A stretch of DNA of 64,000 nt from JAIXWP01 sp046309775 (GTDB taxonomy: Bacteria; Bacteroidota; Bacteroidia; Flavobacteriales_D; Sanyastnellaceae): positions 1-64,000 of the forward strand of contig JBKCOM010000203.1 in assembly GCA_046309775.1 (NCBI GenBank), given 5' to 3'. The notes beneath the pieces are model-generated. The model had not been told where the DNA came from. It saw only the letters and a list, made by a program, of their open reading frames with translations, and searched no databases. Numbering within the stretch: position 1 is the first letter of the stretch; each line of letters begins with the position of its first letter. This document shows positions 8,636-16,587 of this stretch, piece by piece. A program made the translations under genes and the position numbers.

Positions 8636-8836
8636 ATGCCAAAAGCAAAAACCAAATCCGGCGCTAAGAAGCGTTTTCAGGTGACCGGTAGCGGTAAGAT
8701 CAAGCGTAAGAGTGCGTTCAAGAGACACATTTTGACTAAAAAGTCAACCAAGCGCAAGCGTCGTTTGGGTAATGATGCTCTCGTTCACCCTTCTGACGTT
8801 AAGTCGATCAAGGCACAGTTGCTCGCCTCCGCGTAA
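8636..8836 (+). CDS. rpmI: Ribosomal protein bL35
   Basis: Small basic 50S subunit protein of 66 aa, the family's normal length. It has the typical MPKAKTKSGAKKRFQVTGSG start and the LTKKSTKRKRRL core. It sits 21 bp after infC in the standard infC-rpmI-rplT order. The start ATG has no Shine-Dalgarno, in contrast with infC. Confidence 0.97.
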   Translation: MPKAKTKSGAKKRFQVTGSGKIKRKSAFKRHILTKKSTKRKRRLGNDALVHPSDVKSIKAQLLASA

Positions 8837-8857
8837 TAACGAAAAGAGCACGGTAAG

Positions 8858-8905
8858 TTTAACCAGACCACCGGTACGTTAAAGATCGAAAGGCGAAAGC
8901 CCGAT
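8858..8905 (+). promoter_or_regulatory. Two stem-loops in the rpmI-rplT spacer
   Basis: The 98-base spacer holds TTTAAC (8858-8863) paired with GTTAAA (8878-8883). Two bases later comes a second hairpin: ATCG+GGC (8885-8888, 8892-8894) pairs with GCC+CGAT (8899-8905) around a GAAA tetraloop with a 3-base bulge. No T-run follows. CGGT and ACCG in the first loop region allow an alternative pairing. This is a candidate L20 autoregulatory leader or processing site. The function is inferred. Confidence 0.45.
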
Positions 8906-8934
8906 TCGGCACCGCAGTCAAAAAACAAAAAAAA

Positions 8935-9279
8935 ATGCCAAGAGCAAAAAATGCAGTAGCCTCCAGAGCCAGGAGAAAGAAAATCTTAAAATTGGCTAAA
9001 GGGTATTTCGGTTCTAGAAAGAACGTTTATACCGTTGCAAAAAACTCAGTTGAAAAAGCTTTGACTTACGCTTATGTAGGTCGTAAGCTGAAGAAGCGTG
9101 ACTTCCGCGCTTTGTGGATCCAGCGTATCAATGCCGGTGTGCGTCAGTACGACATGTCTTACTCAGAATTCATGGGTAAGGTGCACAAGAACGGTGTTGA
9201 ACTCAACAGAAAAGTTCTCGCTGATTTAGCAATGAATCACCCAGAGGCTTTCAAAGCTGTGGTAGACAAAGTGAAATAA
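8935..9279 (+). CDS. rplT: Ribosomal protein bL20
   Basis: 50S assembly protein that binds 23S rRNA; 114 aa, the normal length. The sequence shows the canonical basic N-terminal tail (PRAKNAVASRARRKKILKL) followed by GYFGSRKNVYTVAKN and the globular domain RDFRALWIQRINAGVR. It is the last gene of the operon and is followed by a strong terminator. In other bacteria bL20 represses its own operon by binding mRNA that mimics its rRNA site. The structured spacer just upstream makes similar control plausible here. Confidence 0.98.
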   Translation: MPRAKNAVASRARRKKILKLAKGYFGSRKNVYTVAKNSVEKALTYAYVGRKLKKRDFRALWIQRINAGVRQYDMSYSEFMGKVHKNGVELNRKVLADLAMNHPEAFKAVVDKVK

Positions 9280-9299
9280 TATTTCACGAAAAAAATGGT

Positions 9300-9329
9300 A
9301 AGGCCTCCTCTTTGGAGGCCTTATTTTTT
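9300..9329 (+). terminator. Terminator of the thrS-infC-rpmI-rplT operon
   Basis: AAGGCCTCC (9300-9308) pairs perfectly with GGAGGCCTT (9314-9322) around a TCTTT loop and is followed by ATTTTTTC. This is the strongest intrinsic terminator in the window. Confidence 0.93.
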
Positions 9330-9350
9330 CTATAAAAGCACGGTTGTTGC

Positions 9351-9358
9351 TACCTTTG
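9351..9358 (+). promoter_or_regulatory. -7 promoter element of the NHL-repeat gene
   Basis: TACCTTTG matches TAnnTTTG. It lies only 2 bp before an ATG at 9361 and 23 bp before the ATG at 9382. A transcript starting 4-7 bases downstream would exclude or bisect the first ATG, which favours the 9382 start. Confidence 0.6.
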
Positions 9359-9381
9359 AAATGAATAAATCGATACCATTC

Positions 9382-11238
9382 ATGAGGCACGTCATTTTAG
9401 TATTTCTGATAGTCAATTGTATCATCAAAACAAAGGCCCAGAGCACTCGGGAGTTTCCAGAGAATACCTATTGGGTAAATACAGAATTCAACCTTAGTCC
9501 ATCAACCTTCAAGGATAAATTAGTAGTAGTGCTTTTTGCCGATATGAACAGCCCAGAAGGCCTTTATCATATGATTCGATTGCAAGAGCTGGCTTTTAAA
9601 AATCCTCATCTTCAATTTATTCAAATAGTAAAGGGAAATAGTGAGTATAAAGTTACTCTGAGCGAATTGACAGATTTTATTCAAGAGTTTAATATCGCAT
9701 TTCCTTTTGGAGTAGCACCTGCATTAGAACCTTTCGTTGATGATACCAAGCGCATAGAGCCAACGGTGTATGTTTACGACAGGTCTCCAGTACCGACAGA
9801 AACACTTCGCAGTACCGAACAAATTAATGCTTTTTACAATCGTATTCGCAAAACCGAAGGCGTGCGCAACGGAGTTAGTGGGTATGGAGTGTGGCAAATG
9901 CGCTCGGAGATTTTGCCTTCCAACTATGCTAGTCCTCTTATTGAGTTGCCAGGCGCGCTCGCAGCGGACGAATCATCGAGCACAATGTTTATTGCCGAAA
10001 ATGCGCAACACCGCATAAGCAGGTATTCAGGTTCGGGCGAACTCAAGGATTTCGCAGGAGGGATAGAGCGTGGAGATAAAGACAGCAACCTCGGTGGTGC
10101 CAAGTTTTCGTATGTTTCTGGTCTAACCTACGATCCCATCAACGATTTATTATTTGTGGCGGATTTAGGAAATCAAAAAGTGAAAGCGATTGATTACAAC
10201 TCAAAATTGTGCTTTACTTTTTTAGGAAATGGTAGTTTAGGCAGTCAACTCATAGAAGGGTTTTCTTCTCCAACCGAAGTTGCGCTCAACTTTCCAGTAG
10301 ATGTGATTGTGCGAGAAAAGTTTCTCTATGTTTTGATGGCCTCACCAGCACAAATCATTAAAGTGGAGTCGAAAACTGGGAAATTCATAGAGCAAGTTTC
10401 TCTGGTTGAAAGGCTTGAAAAAAGCGAGTCGCCGATTAAGATTTCAAAAGGAGATAAAGGATTTCTAGTTCTTACCAATGAAGGATCAATTTATGAATTG
10501 AATTATGAAAATTGGACAAATGCTCCTGTTTTGAGATATCAGCCTGAAACATGGTTTGATTTACCAGGTGATGTGGCGGAGAAAAAGGGAAGTTTATTTC
10601 TAACGATGCCTCGCAGAAATGTGCTTGTAAAGGTAAGTAAAGGAAAAGAGAAGATTTTGGCTGGAGTAAATAACTCACAAGGTTATTTTAATTCAAAGAA
10701 AGGACTCGAATCAAAGTTTTTTCAACCAAGAGAAATAGTACTTACAGGCAACAAACTCCTTTTGAGCGACCGAAGAAATCACATGATACGATTTGTTGCA
10801 TTGGATAAAGGTGGAACGGGGACCATCAAACCTCAGTATTCTTTCGAATACTTCTCTCTTGGGGATGCAATAAATTCTGGAGAAGGAGTCTATTTTGAGT
10901 CAGAAGAAATATTTGGCGAAGGAGTGAATGAGGTTTTCTTCACTTGGGATATTTCGGAATATGAGTTTGTAAAAGAGGGCTACAACTTTGTGGGTACCGA
11001 AGGTATTCAAGGAGTTTCATTGGCAGAGGACGGCCTTTCAGAGAAGGGGATAAAAATAAATGTAAGCACCGAAAAGTCTGAGCCATTTGTTCAATTCGAG
11101 CTTTACTTGACATTGAGATCGAAGGCAAATCCCGATCTTGTTTTCATAAAGAAAGCCCATGTCAATTTTACTTATGTTGTAATTCCCGGCGAAGAGCTAA
11201 AGCATGAGATAGAGTTTAGGCCTCATTTACTGCCGTAA
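9382..11238 (+). CDS. Exported NHL-repeat beta-propeller protein with thioredoxin-like N-domain
   Basis: The frame is open back into the rplT terminator, so upstream starts are unlikely. MRHVILVFLIVNCIIKTKAQ at 9382 is a good signal peptide. Next comes a segment resembling a thioredoxin fold (KDKLVVVLFADMNSPEGLYHMIRL) without a CxxC, so redox activity is not expected. Residues ~175-480 carry NHL-type propeller blades (for example YDPINDLLFVADLGNQKVKAID and NKLLLSDRRNHMIRFV). The architecture resembles NHL-repeat thioredoxin-like (NHLRC2-like) proteins. The C-terminal ~120 aa are beta-rich and unassigned. It converges on the TPR gene with one base between stops. Confidence 0.75.
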   Translation: MRHVILVFLIVNCIIKTKAQSTREFPENTYWVNTEFNLSPSTFKDKLVVVLFADMNSPEGLYHMIRLQELAFKNPHLQFIQIVKGNSEYKVTLSELTDFIQEFNIAFPFGVAPALEPFVDDTKRIEPTVYVYDRSPVPTETLRSTEQINAFYNRIRKTEGVRNGVSGYGVWQMRSEILPSNYASPLIELPGALAADESSSTMFIAENAQHRISRYSGSGELKDFAGGIERGDKDSNLGGAKFSYVSGLTYDPINDLLFVADLGNQKVKAIDYNSKLCFTFLGNGSLGSQLIEGFSSPTEVALNFPVDVIVREKFLYVLMASPAQIIKVESKTGKFIEQVSLVERLEKSESPIKISKGDKGFLVLTNEGSIYELNYENWTNAPVLRYQPETWFDLPGDVAEKKGSLFLTMPRRNVLVKVSKGKEKILAGVNNSQGYFNSKKGLESKFFQPREIVLTGNKLLLSDRRNHMIRFVALDKGGTGTIKPQYSFEYFSLGDAINSGEGVYFESEEIFGEGVNEVFFTWDISEYEFVKEGYNFVGTEGIQGVSLAEDGLSEKGIKINVSTEKSEPFVQFELYLTLRSKANPDLVFIKKAHVNFTYVVIPGEELKHEIEFRPHLLP

Positions 11239-11239
11239 A

Positions 11240-12274
11240 TTATTTTCCCTTTAAGATTCGGTCTAGACTCAAGGCTGCTTCGTTGTAGTCGGGTTTGATA
11301 TTGAGGGCTGTGCGGTAATCACCTTCAGCTTGTTTTCTTTTTTCAAGACTCTCGTAGGCTAGTCCTCTATTGTAAAAAGCTTGATAATACTTTGGAAAAG
11401 CTTCAATGGCTTTTGAAAAATGCACAACAGCTGAGTCATATTGCTGAAGATATTCGAGGTGAATAAAGCCTTTGTTGAAATGGGCTGCTGCAAAGGATTT
11501 ATCAATGGCAATGATAGAATCGTAACATGCAAATGCTTCCTTGAAATTGTTCTTATTATTGAAGCCCGTTTCTTGATAGAACATTCCCAGATTATACCAG
11601 GGTTCCACTAGGCGAGGCCTAAGTTCTATTGCTGATCGATAATATTCTTTTGCTAACTCATGCTTGCGCGCATGATAAAGTAAAGCCACTTCAATATATG
11701 CATCGTAATAGGTGGGGTCTACTTCGATCGCAGTTTGATAAGATGAACTTGCAAGTGTGGTGTCTCCCGTTTCTTTATAAAGACGTCCTTTTAAGTAATA
11801 GGCATAAGGAAGCGTTTCGTTTTCTTTTAAAGCAGTGTTGATGTGTTCGATAGCGAGTTTGTAGTTTTTGAGAAGAATATCGATGGCTGCTTTTTTGAGC
11901 AGGCAATCGGTGTTTTTGGAATTTAGCTGGAGACAGTGCGCATATTCATTGTATGCTTCTTTTTCGTTAGACATTTTAAAGAACATATCTCCTTTGAGTA
12001 GATATATTTCACTTTGCGTGCTATCCGCTATGATGGCGCGCTCAATGTCTTTCATTGCGTCTACGTAGTTTTGTAGGGAACCGAAATATGAAGCTCTCTC
12101 GAGATAATTTTTGTAGTTGTTGGGTTCACTTTCTATTTTTTCATTGAGACGCATCAAAGTGGAATCAACAGCGGTGTTGGCAGAAGCGCTTGCACTGTTG
12201 GCTGGTTGAGCTGCATCGCCGCAGGCGATAAACAAGACGGCAAGCGTGAATGGGAAATAAAAAAGAGCTTTCAT
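11240..12274 (-). CDS. TPR-repeat lipoprotein
   Basis: MKALFYFPFTLAVLFIACGDAA gives a signal peptide with a lipobox (FIAC), so the protein is probably lipid-anchored facing the periplasm. The longer frame begins inside the recA terminator and is rejected. After an Ala/Ser-rich linker, residues ~45-340 contain about eight tetratricopeptide repeats (for example AYYLKGRLYKETGDTTLASS, PWYNLGMFYQETGF and AFYNRGLAYESLEKRKQAEG). TPRs mediate protein-protein contacts, but the partner is unknown. It lies directly downstream of recA on the same strand, separated by a terminator. Confidence 0.85.
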   Translation of the reverse strand: MKALFYFPFTLAVLFIACGDAAQPANSASASANTAVDSTLMRLNEKIESEPNNYKNYLERASYFGSLQNYVDAMKDIERAIIADSTQSEIYLLKGDMFFKMSNEKEAYNEYAHCLQLNSKNTDCLLKKAAIDILLKNYKLAIEHINTALKENETLPYAYYLKGRLYKETGDTTLASSSYQTAIEVDPTYYDAYIEVALLYHARKHELAKEYYRSAIELRPRLVEPWYNLGMFYQETGFNNKNNFKEAFACYDSIIAIDKSFAAAHFNKGFIHLEYLQQYDSAVVHFSKAIEAFPKYYQAFYNRGLAYESLEKRKQAEGDYRTALNIKPDYNEAALSLDRILKGK

Positions 12275-12298
12275 TGCTGCAAAAATACATGGTAAAGG

Positions 12299-12336
12299 GC
12301 AACAAAAAACCCATGACTCCGAGGAATCATGGGTCA
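12299..12336 (-). terminator. recA terminator
   Basis: ACCCATGA (12309-12316) and TCATGGGT (12327-12334) form an 8-bp stem. Read on the minus strand it is followed by TTTTTTGTTG. It lies 16 bp after the recA stop codon. Confidence 0.85.
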
Positions 12337-12351
12337 AAAATTTTAGAATAA

Positions 12352-13359
12352 TTACGCTTTAGCCTTCTCAGCGATGGCTGCACGCACTTTTGTTTCGATT
12401 TCTTCGGCCAATTCAGGGTTGTCATCGAGCAATTGCTTCACTGCTTCACGGCCTTGGCCAAGTTTGGTTTCACCGTAGCTAAACCAGCTACCACTCTTTT
12501 TGATGACGTTGAGGTCTACACCCAAATCAATCATTTCACCCACTTTGCTGATACCATGTCCAAAGATGATATCGAATTCAGCTTGGCGGAATGGAGGAGC
12601 AACTTTGTTTTTCACCACTTTTACTTTGGCGCGGTTACCAACGGCGTTTTCCCCGTCTTTAATTTGCTGTGTGCGGCGAATATCGATACGCACAGAAGCA
12701 TAAAATTTAAGGGCGTTACCACCGGTTGTAGTTTCGGGGTTACCGAACATGACACCGATTTTTTCGCGAAGCTGGTTAATGAAAATACAGCAGCAACCTG
12801 TTTTGCTAATGGTCGCTGTCAATTTTCTGAGTGCTTTCGACATCAAACGTGCTTGAACGCCCACGTTGGAGTCACCCATTTCACCCTCAATTTCTGAGCG
12901 TGGAGTAAGTGCCGCAACGGAGTCGATAACGATCAAGTCGATCGCTCCTGAACGAATGAGATTGTCTGCGATTTCGAGACCTTGCTCACCGTGATCAGGT
13001 TGTGATATAAGAAGGTTTTCTGTGTCAACACCTAATGCCTCTGCATAGAATTTGTCAAAAGCGTGCTCTGCGTCGATAATTGCGCAAATACCACCTTGCT
13101 TTTGACATTCTGCAATTGCGTGAATTGCTAATGTTGTTTTACCAGATGATTCAGGACCGTAGATTTCCACGATTCGTCCTTTTGGATATCCACCAATACC
13201 GAGCGCGAGGTCGATACCGATAGAACCTGAAGGAATGGCTTCAATTGCTTCCTGAGCATTGTCACCCAGCTTCATCACAGCGCCCTTTCCATAGGTTTTC
13301 TCCATTTTGTCCATTGCCAGTTGCAATGCTTTCAACTTTTCTTTATTAATTTCTGCCAT
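12352..13359 (-). CDS. recA: Recombinase RecA
   Basis: ATP-dependent strand-exchange protein for homologous recombination and SOS signalling. Walker A GPESSGKT is at 68-75, and Walker B is in DLIVIDSVAAL. The loops around GEMGDSNVGVQARLMSKALRKL and INQLREKIGVMFGNPETTTGG (L2 region) are intact. At 335 aa it is full length, with a short acidic-to-neutral C-tail. The start ATG gives MAEINKEKLKALQLAM. The gene has its own terminator. Upstream on its strand is a TACCTTG, one T short of the usual -7 element. No LexA-type palindrome was identified. Confidence 0.99.
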   Translation of the reverse strand: MAEINKEKLKALQLAMDKMEKTYGKGAVMKLGDNAQEAIEAIPSGSIGIDLALGIGGYPKGRIVEIYGPESSGKTTLAIHAIAECQKQGGICAIIDAEHAFDKFYAEALGVDTENLLISQPDHGEQGLEIADNLIRSGAIDLIVIDSVAALTPRSEIEGEMGDSNVGVQARLMSKALRKLTATISKTGCCCIFINQLREKIGVMFGNPETTTGGNALKFYASVRIDIRRTQQIKDGENAVGNRAKVKVVKNKVAPPFRQAEFDIIFGHGISKVGEMIDLGVDLNVIKKSGSWFSYGETKLGQGREAVKQLLDDNPELAEEIETKVRAAIAEKAKA

Positions 13360-13439
13360 GGGTTTAATCGTTTATGAGCGCAAGGTATAAAGGCTCATTG
13401 TAACCTATTTACAAGGTTGAAAAGTTTACATATTGTTGA

Positions 13440-13670
13440 TTACTTTGATTTCGCTGGTTTGTAGAGATCCCTAATGACGAGATAAGCTCCTAGGTATATG
13501 GCGGTGAATATACTCGCATATATAAAGGGCTTATTATTCGATTGCGTCTGGAGCTCATTGGTCGCAAGCGACATAAATCGCAGTTGCAATCGATGTGAAA
13601 TATACCAGCTCAACCCAAACCATATCGGCGCAAGGGCTAAGTAAATAATTGTAAATCTTTTCGTAATCAT
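13440..13670 (-). CDS. Small membrane protein, 76 aa
   Basis: Unrecognised family. Two hydrophobic segments (residues ~8-25 TIIYLALAPIWFGLSWYI and ~50-66 YASIFTAIYLGAYLVI) flank a polar, Gln/Asn-rich loop. The C-terminus is basic (YKPAKSK), so a two-pass inner-membrane hairpin is likely. It follows the stress-protein gene on the same strand after a short repeat-containing spacer and lies upstream of recA. I infer a real gene from its membrane topology and good ATG start. Confidence 0.5.
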   Translation of the reverse strand: MITKRFTIIYLALAPIWFGLSWYISHRLQLRFMSLATNELQTQSNNKPFIYASIFTAIYLGAYLVIRDLYKPAKSK

Positions 13671-13683
13671 GAAGTCTAGTATT

Positions 13684-13741
13684 AATTCGCAATTCTGAAT
13701 TCTGAATTCTGAACTCTCGTTCTCGTTCTTGTTCTTGTTCT
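13684..13741. repeat. Short tandem repeats: (ATTCTGA)n then (TTCTCG/TTCTTG)n
   Basis: The spacer between the stress protein and the small membrane protein consists of about three copies of ATTCTGA, containing GAATTC palindromes. These are followed by CTCGTT and CTTGTT hexamer repeats. The same ATTCTGA unit recurs between serC and serA. The pattern is visible by eye, and its origin is unknown. Confidence 0.7.
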
Positions 13742-14572
13742 CTACTTCGGATATACAATCACTGGAACCTTAGTCGTAAAAGTCAATTCAGCCGATTTGC
13801 TCGGTAAGAATAAACTTTCGAAGAAGCCTTTGTTCCTTTTTGTAAACATTACAATAAGGTGCGGCTTGTGGTCCTTAACGTATCGATCCACTTTCTCAAC
13901 AAGGGAGAGGTTGATGTTGTTCTCTTCTACTGTAAGTCTAGCTCCAGCAAACAAATCAGTAGAAAGGATTTTGGCTGCTTTGTCCAACTCGAATTTTTCC
14001 AAATCGACCATTGAGAAATGCAATATCTCCACAGATGCTCTTAAGGCATTGTTGAGCTTAACTACTTGTGTCATTTCTTTTTTGATATTTTCAAGATCAC
14101 TGAGATAGGTCAATTTTGCGACTTCTTTCAATTTCGCATCGCTAGGTACAGCACACACCGGAATAGGAGAGTTGTTCACCAGATATTCTGTATGTGTACC
14201 CATAAGCTTTCTCAACATACCAGCTCCTTTGGTTGCTATGCAGATGAAATTTGCTTTATTCTTTTTAGCAGCATCAATAATCGCCTTTTCAGTAGAAAGC
14301 GAATTCTCAATGAGGTACTTTACTTTTACTTTTTTGTCAAGATGTTTTGCTATTGATTTTCCTACAAAGGCCTGAAGATCCGTCGTTAGTCTCTTTATCT
14401 CAGCGTCAAGATATTTTTTAAAATGACCGTCACTCCAAGAGGTTGGTTTCATTACTTGAACGGCATGGTAAAAAGTAATTTCAGAGTCTGCCTCTTTGTT
14501 CGCTAGTAATGATGCAAATTTGATGGCCGACTTCGAGTTGGCAGAGAAGTCTGTGGTGACAAGTAGTTTCAT
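13742..14572 (-). CDS. Tandem universal stress protein (two UspA domains)
   Basis: At 276 aa it has two UspA-like halves. The first (1-~145) starts MKLLVTTDFSANSKSAIKFA and carries the nucleotide-binding pattern around GAGMLRKLMGTHTEYLVNNS, followed by IPVCAVP, so ATP binding is likely. The second (~150-276) is more degenerate: its binding-loop region, NKGFFESLFLPSKSAEL, lacks the glycines. Such tandem proteins act in stress adaptation in the cytoplasm. A 20-bp palindrome lies 44 bp upstream of its start and may control it. It follows YggS on the same strand across a 101-bp gap. Confidence 0.88.
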   Translation of the reverse strand: MKLLVTTDFSANSKSAIKFASLLANKEADSEITFYHAVQVMKPTSWSDGHFKKYLDAEIKRLTTDLQAFVGKSIAKHLDKKVKVKYLIENSLSTEKAIIDAAKKNKANFICIATKGAGMLRKLMGTHTEYLVNNSPIPVCAVPSDAKLKEVAKLTYLSDLENIKKEMTQVVKLNNALRASVEILHFSMVDLEKFELDKAAKILSTDLFAGARLTVEENNINLSLVEKVDRYVKDHKPHLIVMFTKRNKGFFESLFLPSKSAELTFTTKVPVIVYPK

Positions 14573-14615
14573 TATAGAAAATAATATTTATGAAGTGAAT
14601 ACAGAGCCAATATAG

Positions 14616-14635
14616 GTTTGAATTAATATTCAAAC
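14616..14635. promoter_or_regulatory. 20-bp palindrome upstream of the Usp gene
   Basis: GTTTGAAT (14616-14623) and ATTCAAAC (14628-14635) are perfect 8-bp arms around TAAT. No T-run follows on either strand, so a terminator is unlikely. Its size and symmetry fit a dimeric-repressor operator for the Usp gene starting at 14572. Confidence 0.45.
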
Positions 14636-14673
14636 GGGCTTTTGACATAAATTAGGTGATAAGTTGATATTTC

Positions 14674-15339
14674 TCAGATACGATTGCCAAATATCGAAGA
14701 GCCGATTCTAATCATCGTGCTTCCTTTATCCACTGCCAAAGGCCAATCTCCGCTCATTCCCATACTCAATTCTACGAAATCAGAATTATCCTTAAACAGA
14801 CTGGATTTGAGTTCTTCGAAAATATTCTTTAGTGTATTGAATTCGCTTTCTATCTGAAGTTGATTTTGAACGAAGGAAGCCATTCCCATTACCCCACAAA
14901 TACGAATATGCTTGAATTCAGCAAATGGAATGGCACTCAAGACTTCTTTATAACTGTCGAGTTGAAATCCGAATTTACTTTCCTCATCGGCAATATGAAA
15001 TTGCAAGAGGCAGTTGATGACGCGATTGTTTTTTTCTGATTGCTTGTCAATTTCTCTAAGTAATTTCTCACTGTCAACAGCGTGTATATAACTGACAAAT
15101 GGCGCGATATTTTTCACTTTATTTGACTGGAGATGTCCAATGAAGTGCCACTCAATGTCTTGAGGGAGTTGTGGATATTTATCGACCAACTCTTGAACAT
15201 AGTTTTCACCAAATGCTCTTTGGCCTGCATCGTAAGCGGCTTTCAGAAGATCGACAGGTTTGGTTTTAGATACAGCTATGATTTTTACGCCTTTCGGAAC
15301 AGCTCGTTGTAGCTCACTTAGGTTACGTGCAATATTCAT
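14674..15339 (-). CDS. YggS/PROSC-family PLP homeostasis protein
   Basis: Pyridoxal-phosphate-binding TIM-barrel protein, without known enzymatic activity, that balances PLP and amino-acid pools. The PLP lysine is K25 in IAVSKTKP. Conserved motifs FGENYVQE, WHFIGHLQSNK and the phosphate-binding end MGMSGDWPLAVDKGSTMIRIG are present. At 221 aa it has the family length. It lies 21 bp after DUF1015 in the run serC-serA-DUF1015-yggS. SerC is itself a PLP enzyme, so grouping with a PLP-handling protein is sensible. Confidence 0.95.
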   Translation of the reverse strand: MNIARNLSELQRAVPKGVKIIAVSKTKPVDLLKAAYDAGQRAFGENYVQELVDKYPQLPQDIEWHFIGHLQSNKVKNIAPFVSYIHAVDSEKLLREIDKQSEKNNRVINCLLQFHIADEESKFGFQLDSYKEVLSAIPFAEFKHIRICGVMGMASFVQNQLQIESEFNTLKNIFEELKSSLFKDNSDFVELSMGMSGDWPLAVDKGSTMIRIGSSIFGNRI

Positions 15340-15360
15340 TTTTAATTAAAGCTAGATTCT

Positions 15361-16584
15361 TCACTCACTTGTTTCATAAACAACCAATCCGCTTCTAAGT
15401 TTTGGTTCTACATAGGTACTTTTTGGCGGCATGGTTCCATGATTGTCTGCAATATTTTTCAGTTCGGAGATTCCAACTGGAAAAAGGCCAAAGCCGGCTT
15501 TGAATTTATTTTTGTCTACCGCATGTTTAAGGCCATCCATTCCTTTGGGTCCATCAAGGAAAGAAATGCGTTTGTCTTTTCTAAGGTCTTTAATATTCAA
15601 TATAGGGCCCAGTATTAGGTCACTCAATACTTGTGCGTCGAGTTCGTCCGTGTGAACTTTGACTGTTAGCGTATACCATAGCTTATCCATGTACAGACTG
15701 AACTCACCTTTCTGGACGGGCTTGTAGTGACTGGGTGCTAGGTTTACGTAGAAATCTTTTTCCAAAGCTTTTAAGAATTCCTTCTCACTGAGTCCGTTCA
15801 GGTCTTTTACAAGTCGATTAAATTCGAAAATCCGTACAGTATTTTCATCGAGGATATATCCGAGAAAATAATTCCACGGCTCATCTCCTTTACCATTGCG
15901 TTCAGCATTTCGCTTTTTACAAAGGCTGGCACTCGATGCACTGCGGTGGTGTCCATCGGCAATGTAGAGAGCATCGATTTGAGAAAAAACATTTTGAACT
16001 GCTTTGACATCTTTCACATCATCAATAACCCAGAGTTGATGTCTGTCTTTATTAGTAGTTGTGAAGTCGTACTCAGGGCGTAAGGACAAGTAACGAGCGT
16101 AAATTTTTTCCAATTCACTGCTTCTTGGAGACATCAGCAGCACAGGTTCGGCATTGATGTCGGTAATATCAAGATAGGTGGTAAACGTCTCCTCTCGTTT
16201 TGAGAGCGTTTGCTCATGGATTTTAATATTTCCATTTAAGTAATCTTCAACCGCAACCGCTGCAATGATTCCTGTGAATGGATGACCGTTTTTGATTTGC
16301 CTGTAGATGTAAAAAGAATCTTTCAGATCTTTAATCAGAATATCTTCATGTTTGAAGTCGGCGTATTTTTTTCGAACCAATTCAAATCTCTCTACAGGAG
16401 AGGCCGTTTTGTGCAATTTTGCACTACCCATATCTGGATGAATGATATGCAAAAAGCTATATGGATTCTCGTAGAGTTTAGAGCGCAATTGTGGTTTGGT
16501 ATAGCTCACATAACTTCTTGATGCCACCAAGTGCGCCTTGTCTGCTGGAGGTCTAACTCCTTTGAATGGTACTACTTTCGCCAT
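15361..16584 (-). CDS. DUF1015 family protein
   Basis: At 407 aa it has the conserved DUF1015 features: an N-terminal VPFKGVRPP segment, YSFLHIIHPD, the central YIADGHHRSASS motif, and the C-terminal FLDGPKGMDGL and GTMPPKSTYVEPKLRSGL. The family has no firmly assigned function. It starts 3 bp after serA ends, so co-translation with the serine pathway is likely. A role in serine or PLP metabolism is inferred only from this context. There is no signal peptide. Confidence 0.93.
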   Translation of the reverse strand: MAKVVPFKGVRPPADKAHLVASRSYVSYTKPQLRSKLYENPYSFLHIIHPDMGSAKLHKTASPVERFELVRKKYADFKHEDILIKDLKDSFYIYRQIKNGHPFTGIIAAVAVEDYLNGNIKIHEQTLSKREETFTTYLDITDINAEPVLLMSPRSSELEKIYARYLSLRPEYDFTTTNKDRHQLWVIDDVKDVKAVQNVFSQIDALYIADGHHRSASSASLCKKRNAERNGKGDEPWNYFLGYILDENTVRIFEFNRLVKDLNGLSEKEFLKALEKDFYVNLAPSHYKPVQKGEFSLYMDKLWYTLTVKVHTDELDAQVLSDLILGPILNIKDLRKDKRISFLDGPKGMDGLKHAVDKNKFKAGFGLFPVGISELKNIADNHGTMPPKSTYVEPKLRSGLVVYETSE

Positions 16585-16587
16585 TAA

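Noticed and set aside
9295..9381. Longer N-terminus of the NHL-repeat protein starting at 9295 or 9361
   Set aside because: The upstream part encodes the rplT terminator hairpin and the -7 element. The signal peptide begins naturally at 9382.
12275..12337. Longer N-terminus of the TPR lipoprotein
   Set aside because: It translates the recA terminator. The lipoprotein signal starts at 12274.
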